Below, piece by piece: positions 48,696 through 62,397 of a DNA stretch of 64,000 bases. Position numbers and translations under genes: made by a program. The notes below the pieces were generated by a model, which did not search any database, was not told the DNA's origin, and saw only the letters and a program-made list of their open reading frames with translations. Position 1 is the first letter of the stretch, and each line of letters opens with the position of its first letter. Source of the DNA: Chlorocebus sabaeus. Lineage: Eukaryota > Chordata > Mammalia > Primates > Cercopithecidae. The stretch is from NCBI RefSeq assembly GCF_047675955.1, contig NC_132916.1, forward strand, positions 66,767,481 through 66,831,480. Direction: 5' to 3'.

Positions 48696-49003
48696 TTTTG
48701 TTTTGTTTTGTTTTGTTTTTTTGTGAGACAGAGTCTCACTCTGTCACCAGGCTGGAGTGCAGTGGCACAATCTCGGCTCACTGCATCCTCTACCTCCTGG
48801 GTTCAAGCGATTACCCTGCCTCAGCCTCCCAAGTAGCTGGGCCTACAGGTGTGCGCCACCACACCTGGCTAATTTTTTGTATTTTAGTAGAGACAGGGTT
48901 TCACTATGTTTGTTAGGATGGTCTCAATCTCCTGATCTCGTGATCTGCCTGCCTCGGCCTCCCACACTGCTGGGATTACAGACATGAGCCACCACTCCCA
49001 GCC
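48696..49003 (-). mobile_element. AluS-like, minus strand
   Basis: The tail side is a (TTTTG)n run, then 'gagacagagtctcactctgtcaccaggctgg'. Ends 'gccaccactcccagcc'. Confidence 0.94.
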
Positions 49004-51214
49004 GGGATTTTTATTTTTTTAATGTGATTGTCCCTTTTATTCCAAAACATAAAGCAGTTTTGGCCCTTGCCCACACACTGCCAGTGTCATTTCCCAGTAA
49101 CTGAGCTAACCAGAAACCACCTGAGATATTTTCAGGTATGGAGCAATGCCCATTCAGAGCCACTGCTCTCAGATGTTTTAACTCTTGTACAGAGTCGTAT
49201 AAAGGAGAACTGATAACCTGGAGTGTGAAAACCTGAACTGTTATTCAGTGGGTATTACCTTTTTATATTCTGATGGCCTCATGGATCCACGTTTTTAACT
49301 CCCTTTCACCTCATCTCCTGTTATTAATGATCCAAATTTTCTTTTCTTCTCTGTTTTACTAGTGTGAGGAACTATGCTAAATACTTGGGAATACAGAGGT
49401 AATATAAATATGACATGATGGAAAGCTTTGAGTGGTTCAGTAGAACTTTGGAGAGTACCAGGTAGGTGAAGGAGAATGGTGAGAATTCAGAGTAGAAGAG
49501 TAAGTCATAAGCCAGGTCAGACAGATGATGGAAGACCTGCAATCTTCAATTTGTATTTTTGAGTAAAGAATTATGCCTTGGGGTGCTTCGTATCATAGGA
49601 GTCTGTACAATGAACTGTATTGAGGGAGAACTACAAAACCATTTGACAAAAAAAGAAAGAAAAAAAGAAAAAAAAAACTGGTTGATGATTAACTGTGGGC
49701 CTTAGTTGAGAGGTAGAGAACCATACATGATGAGTTGTTTTTGATTTGAGAAACAATAATTTATTGAAACTTAGATTTTAAAATTAGAGTTGCAAGTTTG
49801 ACAACTAAAAAGGAATCACCAGAAGCCTCTTGGAAATAAATAAGCAAAAGACAGCAAAGTAGAGGGGACAATTCAAGTTATAAGATTAGACCAACCCTTC
49901 AGGTAAGTGGATTGTTTTGAATGAGAGAGAAGATGACTAAGTAAAAACCCTTGGTAAACACCTATTTTTGCAATGTAAGAGGAAGAAGTTAATAAAGAAA
50001 CACATTTGTAGATGTGAATGGAAATTCAAGATACGAGAGGAGAGGATCATGATAAGGCAAAGTAGCAGATCAGAATGCCACATGGTTTATTGTGCTCTCC
50101 TTGCCTTCTCCTACTTCTTACTTAGGGAAGCTACCTTTGCCTATGTATTTTAGAAGCAAGCACATAATCCTTTAAAGTTATAACTGCTAACAATGGTGAA
50201 CCCAGCTAACAGGTTAAGTAATAGTCATAGGAAAAAGAACAAAATTTCCAGAAATCTTAAGTGAGTAATAGATTCTTTTCACTTAAAGAATATGTAACAC
50301 TTCCACGTACATAAACTACATGATTTATCTGTATTTCAGGAGAAAAATCTAGGTTTACTTTTAGCTACTTTTAGCTACCATTAATGAAGAACCAGCTTCC
50401 TTAGTTTTTTGAACATAGAAACTAGGGCAAACACTGTAAATGAGGCCAATGAGAAGGCTTCAGGTGAGATTGGGGTGATGGGATGGGATTTGTGTAGATA
50501 TTAGAGTTACTAAAGAGTAAGGGTAAAGGGATTTTTTTTTACCCCCTATCTCACTACGTAACCTGCTCCCTAAGCCCTTTTGCCTTGCACTAGTGCTAGA
50601 ATAAAGTAGGAGATTGCGTCTTTGTTGGTAGATAAAGGATTCTAGATAGTTGGAGGGGTCTGGAATAGGATGGAAAGAAATTAAACCTATATGGCCAGAG
50701 TGGAAAGGGACGTCTCTGTGGTCATATGCTTTGGGCTGAAGTATATTCTTGGGCCTTCCATAAATCCTGCATGTCTGTGTTGAAAAATGTGTGTATACAC
50801 AGTTAATATGTAATTATGTAGGTGCTTTTTACTAAAATTTGTTATATATCAAGTTTGCACTTTCAGCAAAAATTGTGTATATGTACATATTTGTACATTT
50901 GTAGAAGTGTACAAATTGCTTGACACTCAAAATACTAACTTTTCTCGTATGCAATATATTACGGTGATCTTACCCTTACATGGCTAGTAAACTGATTTTT
51001 GACTACAAACTAAGGTTGATTAACTGTATAAAGTCAGCCAAGGAAAGGAAAATACTGTTAAAGTCTATCCATATGCCTCAGGCCAACCAGTGTGATCAGC
51101 CTTATTCAGACTTGTTTTCTCTTATTTTCAGTATTGTATTTTGTTCCATCGTTTTCCATTTTAGAAACAGAGCCTTCATGGTGATTACTGAGGTTTTTAA
51201 AAAATGATGATTTA

Positions 51215-51525
51215 GGCCGGGTGCAGTGGCTCACGCCTATAATCCCAGCACTTTGGGAGGCTGAGGCAGGTGGATTGCCTGAGCTCACAAATTTGAGAAC
51301 AGCCCGGGCAACACGGTGAAACCCCTTCTCTATTAAAATACAAAAAATTAGCCAGATGTGGCAGCCTGCACCTATAGTCCCAGCTACTTGGGAGGATGAG
51401 GCAGAGAATTGCTGAACCCAGAAGGCAGAGGTTGCAGTGAGCTGGGATTGTGCCACTGCACTCCAGCATGGGTGATAGAGCAAGATTCTGTTTAAAATAA
51501 TAATAATAATAATAATAATAATAAT
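51215..51525 (+). mobile_element. AluS-like, plus strand, with (AAT)n tail
   Basis: Starts GGCCGGGTGCAGTGGCTCACGCC, both arms present with small deletions. The tail is an AAT trinucleotide repeat at about 51495-51525. Confidence 0.94.
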
Positions 51526-52279
51526 TTAAAATGCCAGGAGTTTTCAGTAATGCTTGTTTAGGTGGAAAAGGGAGAAGTACACTTCAGCTGTGATTTTACT
51601 ACCCCTTAAAAATATTGATAAGCAAGATAGTTAGCGGCATCAGCCCTCTCACAGGTCCTCATTGTTGTCTAAGAACATGTAAGTTTTTTTACTTACCTGT
51701 CATTTAAGCACTATATGCCTAAAACAAGACACAAACTATTATAACCTTTATTTCAAAAACTATAAAAAGATGAGTTGTTCCAAAACCATGAATATAAACT
51801 GGTCTTCAAATCATTTAGCAGTGTTAACTCATTTCCTCCTTTACAATTCCACTTTAGTTTCATTGTGTAATTTGAAAACACTGGTAGAGACAAAGACAGG
51901 AAACAGAAAAGTGGGAAAAGAATGAGTTTGAAGATTTCAGGTAGACAAGATTTTTTTTTTTTTGATATATACTCATTAGATACATTTAGATATAGTTCAA
52001 GACTCACCATAACTGGTTTGTTTGTTGATAAGGAAAGGCACTGGTGTTATTTAACTGCTTGATATTCCGTAGCTTTTTAACAAAGCTGAAACTTTCTTCA
52101 AAAGTGGTTGTTTTCCTTCTCATAGAATGTGTTTTGGGAAACACTGAAATCTAAAATAAAAAAAGAAAATGGGCAAGGGAATGGCAAATTTTTATTTGTA
52201 TATTTGTCTTTTAATTTAAACATCTTTATAATGCAGACAATTATTTTTAATTGATTTAAAGTTTGAAAATTTTTATGGT

Positions 52280-53145
52280 TGTCCCAGCTGCTCCAGTTCT
52301 AGCTGTGCCTCAGAGGGCCGCAGGCATACCTTGGGCCACTGGTCCAGAGTGCATAAGCTGTAAGCCTTGGCAGCTTCCACATGGTGTGTTAAGTCTGCAA
52401 GTGCACAGAATGCGAGAGTGAAGGAGGCTTGACAGTTTCCATCTAGATTTCAGAGGATGTGTGGGAAAGCCTGTATGCCCAGGCAGAAGCCTGCCTCAGG
52501 GGTAGAGTCCTCACAAAGAGATCCTAGTAGGGCAGTGCTAAGGGAAATGTGAGGTTGGAGCTCCCACACAGAGTCCTACCTGGATCACTGCTTAGTGGAG
52601 CTGTAGGAGTGGGGCTGCCACCACCCAGGCCTGCATGAGTGGTAGAGCCACTGACAGCTTGCACCCTGAACCTGGAAAAGGTGCAGGCTTTCAACTCCAA
52701 CCTATGAGAGCAGCCACAGGGGCTGCACCCTGCAAAGCCATAGGGGCAGAGCTGCCCAGGGCCACCACTTGTACCAGTGTTCCCTGGGTGCTGGTCATGG
52801 AGTGAAGCATTATTTTGAAACTTTGAAGTTTAATGTCTACCCTGTTGGTTTTTGGACGTGTATGGGGCGTATTGCGCGTTTTTTGGGGTAGTTTCTCCCT
52901 TTTAGACTGGGGATGCTTACCCGATGCCTGTACCACCATTCTTTCTTAGAAGTAAATAATTTGCTTTTAATCATACAGGCTCACAGGTGAAAGGAAGGTG
53001 CCTTGATTGTTAGATGAGATTTCAGACTTTTGAGTTGATGCTGCAATTAGTTAAAACTTTAGGGGACTCTTGGGAAGGGATGATTATATTTTGCAATGTG
53101 AGAAGGACGTGAGATTTGAGGGAGGCGGGAAGCAGAGGTGGAATT
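52280..53145 (+). mobile_element. ERVL-MaLR internal region (MST/THE1-like), 5'-truncated
   Basis: The block shows the MaLR internal 3' part: 'gaaagcctgtatgcccaggcagaagcctgcc', 'ggggctgcaccctgcaaagccataggggcagagctgccc', 'ttaatgtctaccctgttggtttttgga', 'acaggctcacaggtgaaagg', and it runs straight into a MaLR LTR. MaLR internal regions have no coding capacity to speak of. No 5' LTR was found upstream. Confidence 0.85.
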
Positions 53146-53540
53146 ACATAGTTTGGATGTTCGTCCCCCTCGAATCTCATGTTAAAATGGGATCCTCAGT
53201 GTGGGAGGTGAGGCCTGGTGGGAAGAGTGGTCATGGGGGTGGATCTTTTATGAATGGCTTGGTGCCCTCCCCATGGTAATAAGTGAGTTCTCGCCCTGTT
53301 ATTTCATGTGGGAAGTGGTGGTTTAAAAGAGTCTGGCGTCTCTCTTGCTGCCTCTCGTACCTTGTGACACGCTGGCTTCCTTTTGCCTTCCATCATGAGT
53401 AAGAGCTTCCTGGGCCTCACCAGAAGCCAAGCAGATGCTCAGCCCTTGCTTGAACAGCCTGCGGAACTGTGAAGCCTCTTTTCTGTATAAATTAGCCAAC
53501 ATCAGGTATTCCTTTATAGCAGTGAAAATAGACTAATACA
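53146..53540 (+). repeat. ERVL-MaLR 3' LTR (MST/MLT-like)
   Basis: Starts 'tacatagtttggatgttcgtccccctcgaatctcatg', carries 'gtgggaggtgaggcctggtggg', 'catgggggtggatctttta', 'ggaactgtgaagcctcttttctgtataaatta' and ends 'gaaaatagactaataca', the canonical MaLR end. Near full length. Confidence 0.92.
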
Positions 53541-53779
53541 AGATGTAAACAATCTGAATAACAGAAGCCTTCTGTATGATATCTGTATGTGATGATTTGG
53601 GGTATTCTAATTAAGTTCTTTTTACTTAAAATTCCATCCCTTTTCAAAAAGGCCACTGATTCACAAGATGAATTATGCAATTTGCATAACTAATGCATCC
53701 TATTTTGAGCTTTTTTTTCCCTGCAATTTATTCTTCTGTCATTGAAGAACCTACAGGAACCTCTTATTTCCTAACACTG

Positions 53780-54120
53780 CAAGTCCATGCTCCTCTGTCA
53801 GATTTTCAGGTTTTCTGTCATGCTCTGTACTCTGCTTGCAGCACTATTTGCCAGTCCTACTTTCTTTGTAGATCAGGCTGCTCACTGTCTTCTCATTTTT
53901 CACCCTTGGAAATGTTGTGTTTCTAGCCGGCTTTGCCTAAGTTTTATCTTCTCTTCAAGTCTCACCTACATTATTCTAGTCCTTACATGAATTTCTCCAT
54001 TCTCTCAGCTCTCCCCACCTGTATTTAGAGTTCTGACTTTATGAATGTTACACTATGAATGTATTAACTACATTTTTGTGTATTATATTTTTGAATAAAT
54101 TATATTGCAAGTACTTGAAG
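53780..54120 (+). repeat. possible L2-like fragment
   Basis: 'agttttatcttctcttcaagtctcacctacatt' and 'aattatattgcaagtacttgaagagggggctttgtcttc' are in L2 3' order but strongly diverged. Confidence 0.4.
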
Positions 54121-54439
54121 AGGGGGCTTTGTCTTCTTGATTAGTTTCTGCTTGAAAAGTTGTGGTAGTGTTTCATTTTTTTAATCTGTAGATGGAAAAA
54201 TGCCTTATACTTGTTTATATATAACTTATATTTCATAACTTTTCTAAAATGTAATAGATCTCATTTACTCAATGATATTTTTCTTGGTCAATCTTGATTT
54301 TTTTTTTCCTTTTAATTTCATGTCATTATTCACTTGTATAAAACTAAAGTCTGTTTTCTCTAGTGCTTCAACATTTTTGTTTTTTTATTTTTTAATATTT
54401 TGTCTGCCACTGTTCTATTTCTGAGTTATCTGTATACTG

Positions 54440-55420
54440 TTTATAGCAGGTACTGTTCAAATACAAAGATAAATATTTTGAAAATGAAAATATGGAAAAA
54501 GATGCTCAATGCAGCTACTAAGTAAATAGAATCCCAGTGGCCATAGATAAAATAGACTTTGAGTAGATGTGTTACTAGAAATAAAAGGGAACATTTTATA
54601 ATAATAAAGGAGTCAGTTCATCAAGAAAACAATACAGTTACAAATATCTGTGCACCTAAGAATAAGACTTTCAAACTATATGAAACAAATTGACAAAAAG
54701 AAAAGAAAAATAAAAAATTTATAATCATAGTTGGAAATTTTAACACCCCCCGTTAGTCATTGATAGAATAGTTTTTAAAAATCAATAAAATAACACGAAT
54801 AAAGAGTGGCCACATAAACTGTTGTCTAGAATGTGAAAAACCAAGAGCTTTCATACATTGCTTGATGGAGATGTTAGATGTTACATCCACTTTAGGAAAA
54901 GAGTTGGCCAGTTTTTTTTTTTTTTTTAATGCTAAACATACTCCCTTTTACCCAGCAATTCCTTTTCTGTTTTTTTCCCAAGAGAAATAAAAATGTATTT
55001 CCAGAAAAAGACTAGTTCAGGAGCACTTATGGGAAGTTTATTCATAATAGCCCAATGCTAGAAACAACCCTGATATCTACCAACAGGGGCACTGGCAAAC
55101 ACATTGGGGTGTTAGATACAAAAAGGAACTGACTACTGATATAACCTGCAACATGGATGAATCTAGTAGACATTATACTGAGGAAAAAAGCCAGAAGAAT
55201 GCAAACTATACAACTGCCTTCATACACATGTGTGTGTATGTGTGTGTACATGCATGCACACCAAAGGAAGTTGCTCTAGGAAGGGATATAATTAGAAGTA
55301 TGGTTTACCCAGGTATACTAATCTGTTTGTCAAAATATTGTGCACTGAAGATGTATACATCTCAAAGTATGTTCATTTTACTGCAGAAGTTAAATATTGA
55401 ACTATTTTGTTTATAGGTTT
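54440..55420 (+). mobile_element. L1M ORF2 and 3' fragment, internally deleted
   Basis: 54540-54760 is endonuclease-region ORF2 ('agtcagttcatcaagaaaac', 'ttggaaattttaacaccccc'). 54880-55200 is from the 3' end ('gaaacaaccctgatatctaccaacagggg'). The region between is missing, so the copy is internally deleted. Confidence 0.75.
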
Positions 55421-55689
55421 GATTTGTCTTAGTATGGGTTGGCAGTTCTAAACCTGCTTATTCTGTATTCTAGGAGTGACCAAATGATTAAATATATTGA
55501 GGAAGACAGTCTTCTCACTTTTGGGGAATTTAGTAACGATGTGGAATGAGAGAAGACTAGATTGTGTTATGCTGTTAGGTTGGAATTGTTGTAATCTTAT
55601 TAATTCATGCTTTTAAATATATTAGATGAATAGATATATAGGTATAATATGTATACTGTATGTGTGCTATTTGTATGTCTCTGTGCTCT

Positions 55690-56505
55690 CCTAGGAGCAA
55701 TGATGCACCAGTAGCAGTGAGTGCACAGTGAGCATCCCTAGTACCTGATTTTCTATTCTAATTTTATTCTGCATAAGGAACCAGGACTTTCACAGAAAGC
55801 GCTTAATCTAGGACTGAGTCCAGGAAAGCTATAGATAAGGCCGGACCTTCTTGTGACAGAAAGTAGGAAAGTGTTATCATAATCATAGGACCCAGAAGCC
55901 GACTTGAAAGGGTTCCCATTGTCCAAGCCAGGGACAGTTTGAGCATAAAAATTAGAAAGATAGTAATGAATGATAACTCATTGAATAAAGAATCTGTATA
56001 GGTCCATACTGATACATATGAAGAAATAAATAAATGAATAAATAATAGAAGAGCAGAGAAGGCTCTTTTTCATAGGATTCTAACTGTAAATGTACAAATA
56101 ATGATAAAATTAGAAAATTATTAGTGAGCTTTAAAAGTTTTTAAAAAAATAATTTTTTTAAAAATTATTAAAAGCTTTAAAAGTAGGTGGAAAGTTTGAT
56201 AAAAAGTAAATTTACATGTCTATGAATATCTTACCAAATTGCTCATTTCTTTCAGAGGAAAATAGTAATTCAATAATGAGAAAACTTGTCACACACCTCT
56301 TTAGGCCAAGTCATTAAACCTAACACCACTGATGTTGGCACAACCCACATCATGTGCATCCTAATAAGATGATCTGAAAAAGACAAATATCGCTTCAGTG
56401 ATAATGCTGCCAAAAATGTATAACCCAAACCTAATCATGAGGTGACATCAGACAAATCAATAGACATTTTACAGCTTGGTTGGTATTTTTTAAAAAGTCA
56501 AGGTT
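55690..56505 (+). mobile_element. L1ME 3' region, left part
   Basis: Sense-strand L1ME-type 3' untranslated region: 'gcatccctagtacctgattttctattc', 'cataaggaaccaggactttcacag', 'cctaacaccactgatgttggcacaaccc', 'acagcttggttggtattttttaaaaagtcaagg'. It is interrupted by the L1PA element and continues at 62625. Confidence 0.65.
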
Positions 56506-57524
56506 GAGGTGGTTCCAAGATAACCGAATAGGAACAGCTATAGGCTACAGCTCCTGGCATGAGCAACACAGAAGACGGGTGATTTCTGCAACTGAGGTAC
56601 CAGGTTCATCTCACTGGGGTGTGTCAGACAGTGGGTGCAGGATGTTAGGTGCAGCCCACCGAGTGAGAGCTGAAGCAGGGCAAGGCATCGCCTCTCCCGG
56701 GAAGCACAAGGGGTAAGGGAATTCCCTTTCCTGGCCAAGGGAAACCGTAACACACAGCACCTGGAAAATCGGATTACTCTCACCCTAATTCTGCACTTTT
56801 CCAAGGGTCTTAGCAAACGGCACACCAGGAGATTATATTCCATGCCTGCCTTGGAGGGTCCCACACCCATGGGGCCTCCCTCATTACTAGCACAGCAGTC
56901 TTGAGATCTAACTGCAAGGCAGCAGCGAGGCTGGGGGAGGGGCGCCCACCATTGCTGAGGCTTGAGTAGGTAAACAAAGCAGCCAGGAAGCTCGAACTGG
57001 GTGGGGCCCACCGCAGCTCAAGGAGGCCTGCCTGCCTCTATAGACTCCACCTCTGGGGACAGGGCATAGCCAAACAAATTGCAGCAGAAACCTCTGCAGA
57101 TTTAAATGTCCCTCTCTGTCAGCTTTGAAGAGAGTAGTGGCTCTCCCAGCATGGAGTTTGAGATCTGAGAACGGACAGACTGCCTCCTCAAGTGGGTCCC
57201 TGAACCCCAAGTAGCCTAACTGGAGGCACCCCCAGTAGGGGCAGACTGACACCTCACACAGCTGGGTACCCCTCTGAGACGAAGCTTCCAGAGGAACAAT
57301 CAGACAGCAACATTGCTGTTGAGCAATATTCACTCTTCTGCAGCCTCTGCTGCTGATACCTAGGCAAATAGGGTATGGAGTGGACCTGCAGCAAACTCCA
57401 ACAGACCTGCAGCTGAGGGTCCTGACTGTTAGAAGGAAAACTAGCAAACGGAAAGGACATCCGCACCAAAACCCCATCTGTATGTCACCATCATCAAAGA
57501 CCAAACATAGATAAAACCACAAAG

Positions 57525-58529
57525 AAGGGGAAAAAACAGAGCAGAAAAGCTGAAAATTCTAAAAATCAGAGTGCCTCTCCCCCTCCAAAGGAACATAGCT
57601 CCTCACCAGCAACGGAACAAAGCTGGACGGAGAATGAGTTTGACGAGTTGAGAGAAGAAGGTTTCAGACGATCAAACTTCTCCAAGCTAAAGGAGAAGTT
57701 CGAACCCATTGCAAAGAAGCTAAAAACCTTAAAAAAAGATTAGACGAATGGCTAACTAGCATAACCAATGTAGAGAGAAGGCCTTAAATGACCTGATAGA
57801 GCTGAAAACCATGGTACGAGAACTACATGACAAATGCACAAGCTCCAGTAACCAATTCAATCAACTGGAAGAAAGAGTGTCAGTGATTGAAGATCAAATG
57901 AATGAAATGAAGCAAGAAGAGAAGTTTAGAGAAAAAAGAGTAAAAAGAAATGAACAGAGCCTCCAAGAAATATCGGACTGTGTGAAAAGACCGAATCTAC
58001 GTCTGATTGGTGTACCTGAAAGTGACGGGGAGAATGGAACCAAGCTGGAAAACACTCTGCAGGATATTATCCAGGAGAACTTTCCCAACCTAGCAAGGCA
58101 GGCCAACATTCAAATTCAGGAAACACAGAGAATGCCACAAAGATACTCCTTGAGAAGAGCAATTCCAAGACACATAATTTTCAGATTCACCAAAGTTGAA
58201 ACGAAGGGAAAAAGGCTAAGGGCAGCCAGAGAGAAAGGTCGGGTTACCCACAAAGGGAAGCCCATCAGACTAACAGCAGATCTCTCGGCAGAAACTCTAC
58301 AAGCCAGAAGAGATTCAGCATTCTTAAAGAAAAGAATTTTCAAACCAGAATTTCATATAGAGCCAAAGTAAGTTTCATGAGTGAAGAAGAAATAAAATCC
58401 TTTACAGACAAGCAAATGCTGAGAGATTTTGTCACCACCAGGCCTGCCCTGCAAGAGCTTCTGAAGGAAGCACTAAACATGGAAGGGAACAACTGCTATC
58501 AGCCACTGCAAAAACATGCCAAAATGTAA
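57525..58529 (+). pseudogene. L1 ORF1p relic
   Basis: ORF1p is the trimeric RNA-binding chaperone of LINE-1. The start codon is lost: AAG at 57525-57527 stands where ATG GGG AAA AAA is expected. A stop and frame breaks occur in the coiled-coil region before 57810. An open stretch 57811-58371 covers the rest of the coiled coil, the RRM (KRPNLRLIGVPES) and much of the C-terminal domain. A frame break near 58310 then precedes the native end AKM at 58527. Confidence 0.9.
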
Positions 58530-58592
58530 AGACCATAGATGCTAGGAAGAAACTGCATCAACTAACAAGCAAAATAACCAGCTAACATCATA

Positions 58593-61500
58593 ATGACAGG
58601 ATCAGATTCGCACATAACAATGCTAACCTTATATGTAAATGGAGTAAATGCTCCAATTAGAAGACACAGACTGGCAAATTGGATAAAGAGTCAAGACCAA
58701 TCAGTGTGCTTTATTCAGGAGACCCATTTCACATGCGGAGACTCACATAGGCTCAAAATAAAGTGATGGAGGAAGATCTACCAAGCAAATGGAAAACAAA
58801 AAAAAGGCAAGAGTTGCAATCCTAGTCTCTGATAAAACAGACTTTAAACCAACAAAGATCAAAAGAGACAAGGCCATTACATAATGGTAAAAGGATCAAT
58901 TCAACAAGAAGAGCTAATGATATATCCTAAATATATATGCACCCAATACAGGAGCACCCAGATTCATAAAGCAAGTCCTTAGAGACTTACAAAGAGACTT
59001 AGACTCCCATACAATACTAATGGGAGACTTTAACACCCCACTGTCACCATTAGACAGATCAACAAGACAGGAAGTTAACAAGGATACCCAGGAATTGAAC
59101 TCAGCTCTGCACCAAGCGGACCTAATAGACATCTACAGAACTCTCCACTCCAAATCAACAGAATGTACATTCTTCTCAGCACCACACTGCACTTACTCCA
59201 AAATTGACCACATAGTTGGAAGTAAAGCACTCCTCAGCAAATGTAAAAGAACAGAAATGATAACAAACTGTCTCTCAGACCACAGTGCAATCAAACTAGA
59301 ACTCAGGACTAAGAATCTCTGTCACAACCATCCAACTACATGGAAACTCAACAACCTGCTCCTGAATGACTACTGGGTATATAATGAAATGAAGGCAGAA
59401 ATAAAGATGTTCTTTGAAACCAATGAGAACAAAGATACAACATACCAGAATCTCTGGGACACATTTAAAGCAGTGTGTAGAGGGAAATTTATAGCACTAA
59501 ATGCCCTCAAGAGAAAGCAGGAAGGATCTAAAAGTGACACCCTAACATGACAATTAAAAGAACTAGAGAGGCAAGAGCAAACACATTCAAAAGCTAGCAG
59601 AAGGCAAGAAATAACTAAGATCAGAACAGAACTGAAGGAGATAGAGACACAAAAAACCCTTCAAAAAATCAATGAATCCAGGAGCTGGTTTTCTGAAAAG
59701 ACCAACAAAATTTGTAGACCACTGGCAAGACAAATAAAAAAGAAAAGAGAGAAGCATCATATAGATGCAATAAAAAATGATAAAGGGGATACCACCACCG
59801 ACCCCACAGAAATACAAACTACCATCAGAGAATACTATAAACAACTCTACGCAAATAAACAAGAAAATCTAGAAGAAATGGATAAATTCTTGGACACATA
59901 TGCTCTGCCAAGACCAAACCAGGAAGAAGTTGAATCCCTGAATAGACCAATAACAGGCTCTGAAATTGAGACAATAATTATTAGCCTACCAACCAAAAAT
60001 AGTCCAGGACCAGACGGATTCACAGACAAATTCTACCAGAGGTACAAGGAGGAGCTGATACCATTCCTTCTGAAACTATTCCAATCAATAGAAAAAGAGG
60101 GAATCGTCCCTAACTCATTTTATGAGGCCAAAATCATCCTGATACCAAAGCCTGGCAGAGACACAACAAAAAAAGAATTTTAGACCAATATCCCCGATGA
60201 ACGTGAATGCAAAAATCCTCAATAAAGTACTGGTAAACCGAATCCAGCAGCCCATCAAAAAGCTTATCCACCATGATCAAGTGGGCTTCATCCCTGGGAT
60301 GCAAGACTGGTTCAACATATCCAAATCAATTAATGTAATCCAGCATATAAACAGAACCAAAGACAAAAAAAATATGATTATCTCAATAGATGTAGAAAAG
60401 GCCTTTGACAAAATTCAACAGCCCTTCATGCTAAAAACTCTCAATAAATTCAGTATTGATGGAACGTATCTCAAAATAATAAGAGCTATTTATGACAAAC
60501 CCACAGCCAATATCATACTGAATGGGCAAAAACTGGACGCCTTCCCTTTGAAAACTGGCACAAGACAGGAATGCCCTTTATCACCACTCCTATTCAGCAT
60601 AGTGTTGGAAGTTCTGGCCATGGCAACACGCAGGAGAAAGAAATGAGGGGTATTCAGGTAGGAAAAGAGGAAGTCAAATTGTCCCTGTTTACAGATGACA
60701 TGGTTGTATATTTAGAAAACCCCATTGTTTCAGCCCAAAATCTCCCTGAGCTGATAAGCAAGTTCAGTAAAGTCTCAGGATACAAAATCAATGTGGAAAA
60801 ATCACAAACATTCTTATACACCAGTAACAGACAAACAGCCAAATCATGAGTGAACTCCCATTCACAATTGCTTCAAAGGGAATAAAATACCTAGGAATAC
60901 AACTTACAACAGATGTGCAGGACCTCTTCAAGGAGAACTACAAACCACTGCTCAATGAAATAAAAGAGGACACAAACAAATGGAAGAACGTTCCGTACTC
61001 ATGGGTAGGAAGAATCAATATTGTGAAAGTGGCCATACCACCCAAGGTAATTTGTAGATTCAGTGCCACCCTCATTAAGCTACCAATGACTTTCTTCACA
61101 GAATTGGGAAAAAAAAAAAACTAAAGTTCAATTGGAACGAAAAAAGAGCCCACATTGCCAAGACAATCCTAAGCCAAAAGAATAAAACTGGAGGCATCAT
61201 GCTGCCTGACTTCAAACTGTACTACAAGGCTATAGTAACCAAAACAGCGTGGTACCAAAACAGAGATGTAGACCTGTGGAACAGAACAGAGCCCTCAGAA
61301 ATAATACCACACATCTACAACCATCTGAATTTTGACAAACCTGACAAAAACAAGAAATGGGGAAAGGATTCCCTATTTAGTAAATGGTGCTGGGAAAACT
61401 TGCTAGCCATATGTAGAAAGCTGAAACTGGATCCCTTTCTTACACCTTACACAAAAATTAATTCAAGATGGATTAGAGGCTTAAATGGTAGACCTAAAGC

Positions 61501-62397
61501 CATAAAAACCCTAGAAGAAAACCCAGGCAGTACCACTTAGGACATAGGCATGGGCAAGGACTTCATGTCTAAAACATCAAAAGCCATGTCAACAAAAACC
61601 AAAATTGACAAATGGGATCTAATTAAACTACAGAGCTTCTGCACAGCAAAGGAAACTACCATCAGAGTGAACGGGCAACCTACAAAATGGGAGAAAACTT
61701 TTGCAAGCTACTTATCTGACAAATGGCTCATATCCAGAACCTGCAAAGAACTCAAACAAATTTACAAGAAAAAACTCCATCAAAAAGTGGACAAAGGATA
61801 TGAGCAGACAATTCTCAAGACATTTATGTATCCAACAGACATACGAAAAAATGCTCATCATCCGTGGCCATCAGAGAAATGCAAATCAAAACCACAATGA
61901 GATACCATCTCACACCGGTTAGAATGGTGATCATTAAAAAGTCAGGAAACAACAGGTGCTGGAGAGGATGTGCAGAAATAGGAACACTTTTACACTGTTG
62001 GTAGGACTGTAAACTAGTTTAACCATTGTGGAAGACAGTGTGGCAATTCCTCAAGGATCTAGAACTAGAAATACCATTTGACCCAGCCATCCCATTACTG
62101 GGTATATACCCAAAGGATTATAAATCATACTGCTATAAAGACACATGCACACGTATGTTTATTGCAGCGCTATTCACAATAGCAAAGACTTGGAACCAAC
62201 CCAAATGTCCATCAGTGACAGACTGGATTAAGAAAATGTGGCACATATATACCATGGAATGCTATGCAGCCAAAGAAAAGGATGAGTTCGTGTCCTTTGT
62301 AGGGACATGGATGAAACTGGAAACCATCATTCTCAGCAAACTATCGCAAGATCAGAAAACCAAACACCGCATGTTCTCACTCATAGGTGGGAATTGA
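58593..62397 (+). pseudogene. L1 ORF2p relic (endonuclease and reverse transcriptase)
   Basis: ORF2p cuts DNA and primes reverse transcription. It starts MTGSDSHITM at 58593. Endonuclease residues in GVN and QETH are still present, but TGA at 58764-58766 stops the frame at codon 58. Further stops and shifts follow; open pieces lie at 59020-59550, 59878-60183, 60197-60646, 60571-60849, 60846-61124, 61199-61540, 61550-61900 and 62026-62397. The reverse transcriptase active-site motif reads FTDD (60688-60699) instead of FADD. An A run near 61107 gives a frameshift. The end is ...SLIGGN, the usual ORF2 end. Confidence 0.93.

Noticed and set aside
49360..49420. Possible VTA1 exon 5 ('ggaactatgctaaatacttgg')
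   Set aside because: It resembles 'KYA' codons only superficially. The frame does not give the expected residues after LTDE and no splice sites fit. It looks like a repeat of the L2/MIR type.
56908..57522. 204-codon and neighbouring 157-codon minus-strand frames in the L1 5'UTR
   Set aside because: They are antisense to a GC-rich L1 5'UTR and occur in many L1 copies. They do not match the short primate ORF0 at its usual position near the antisense promoter.
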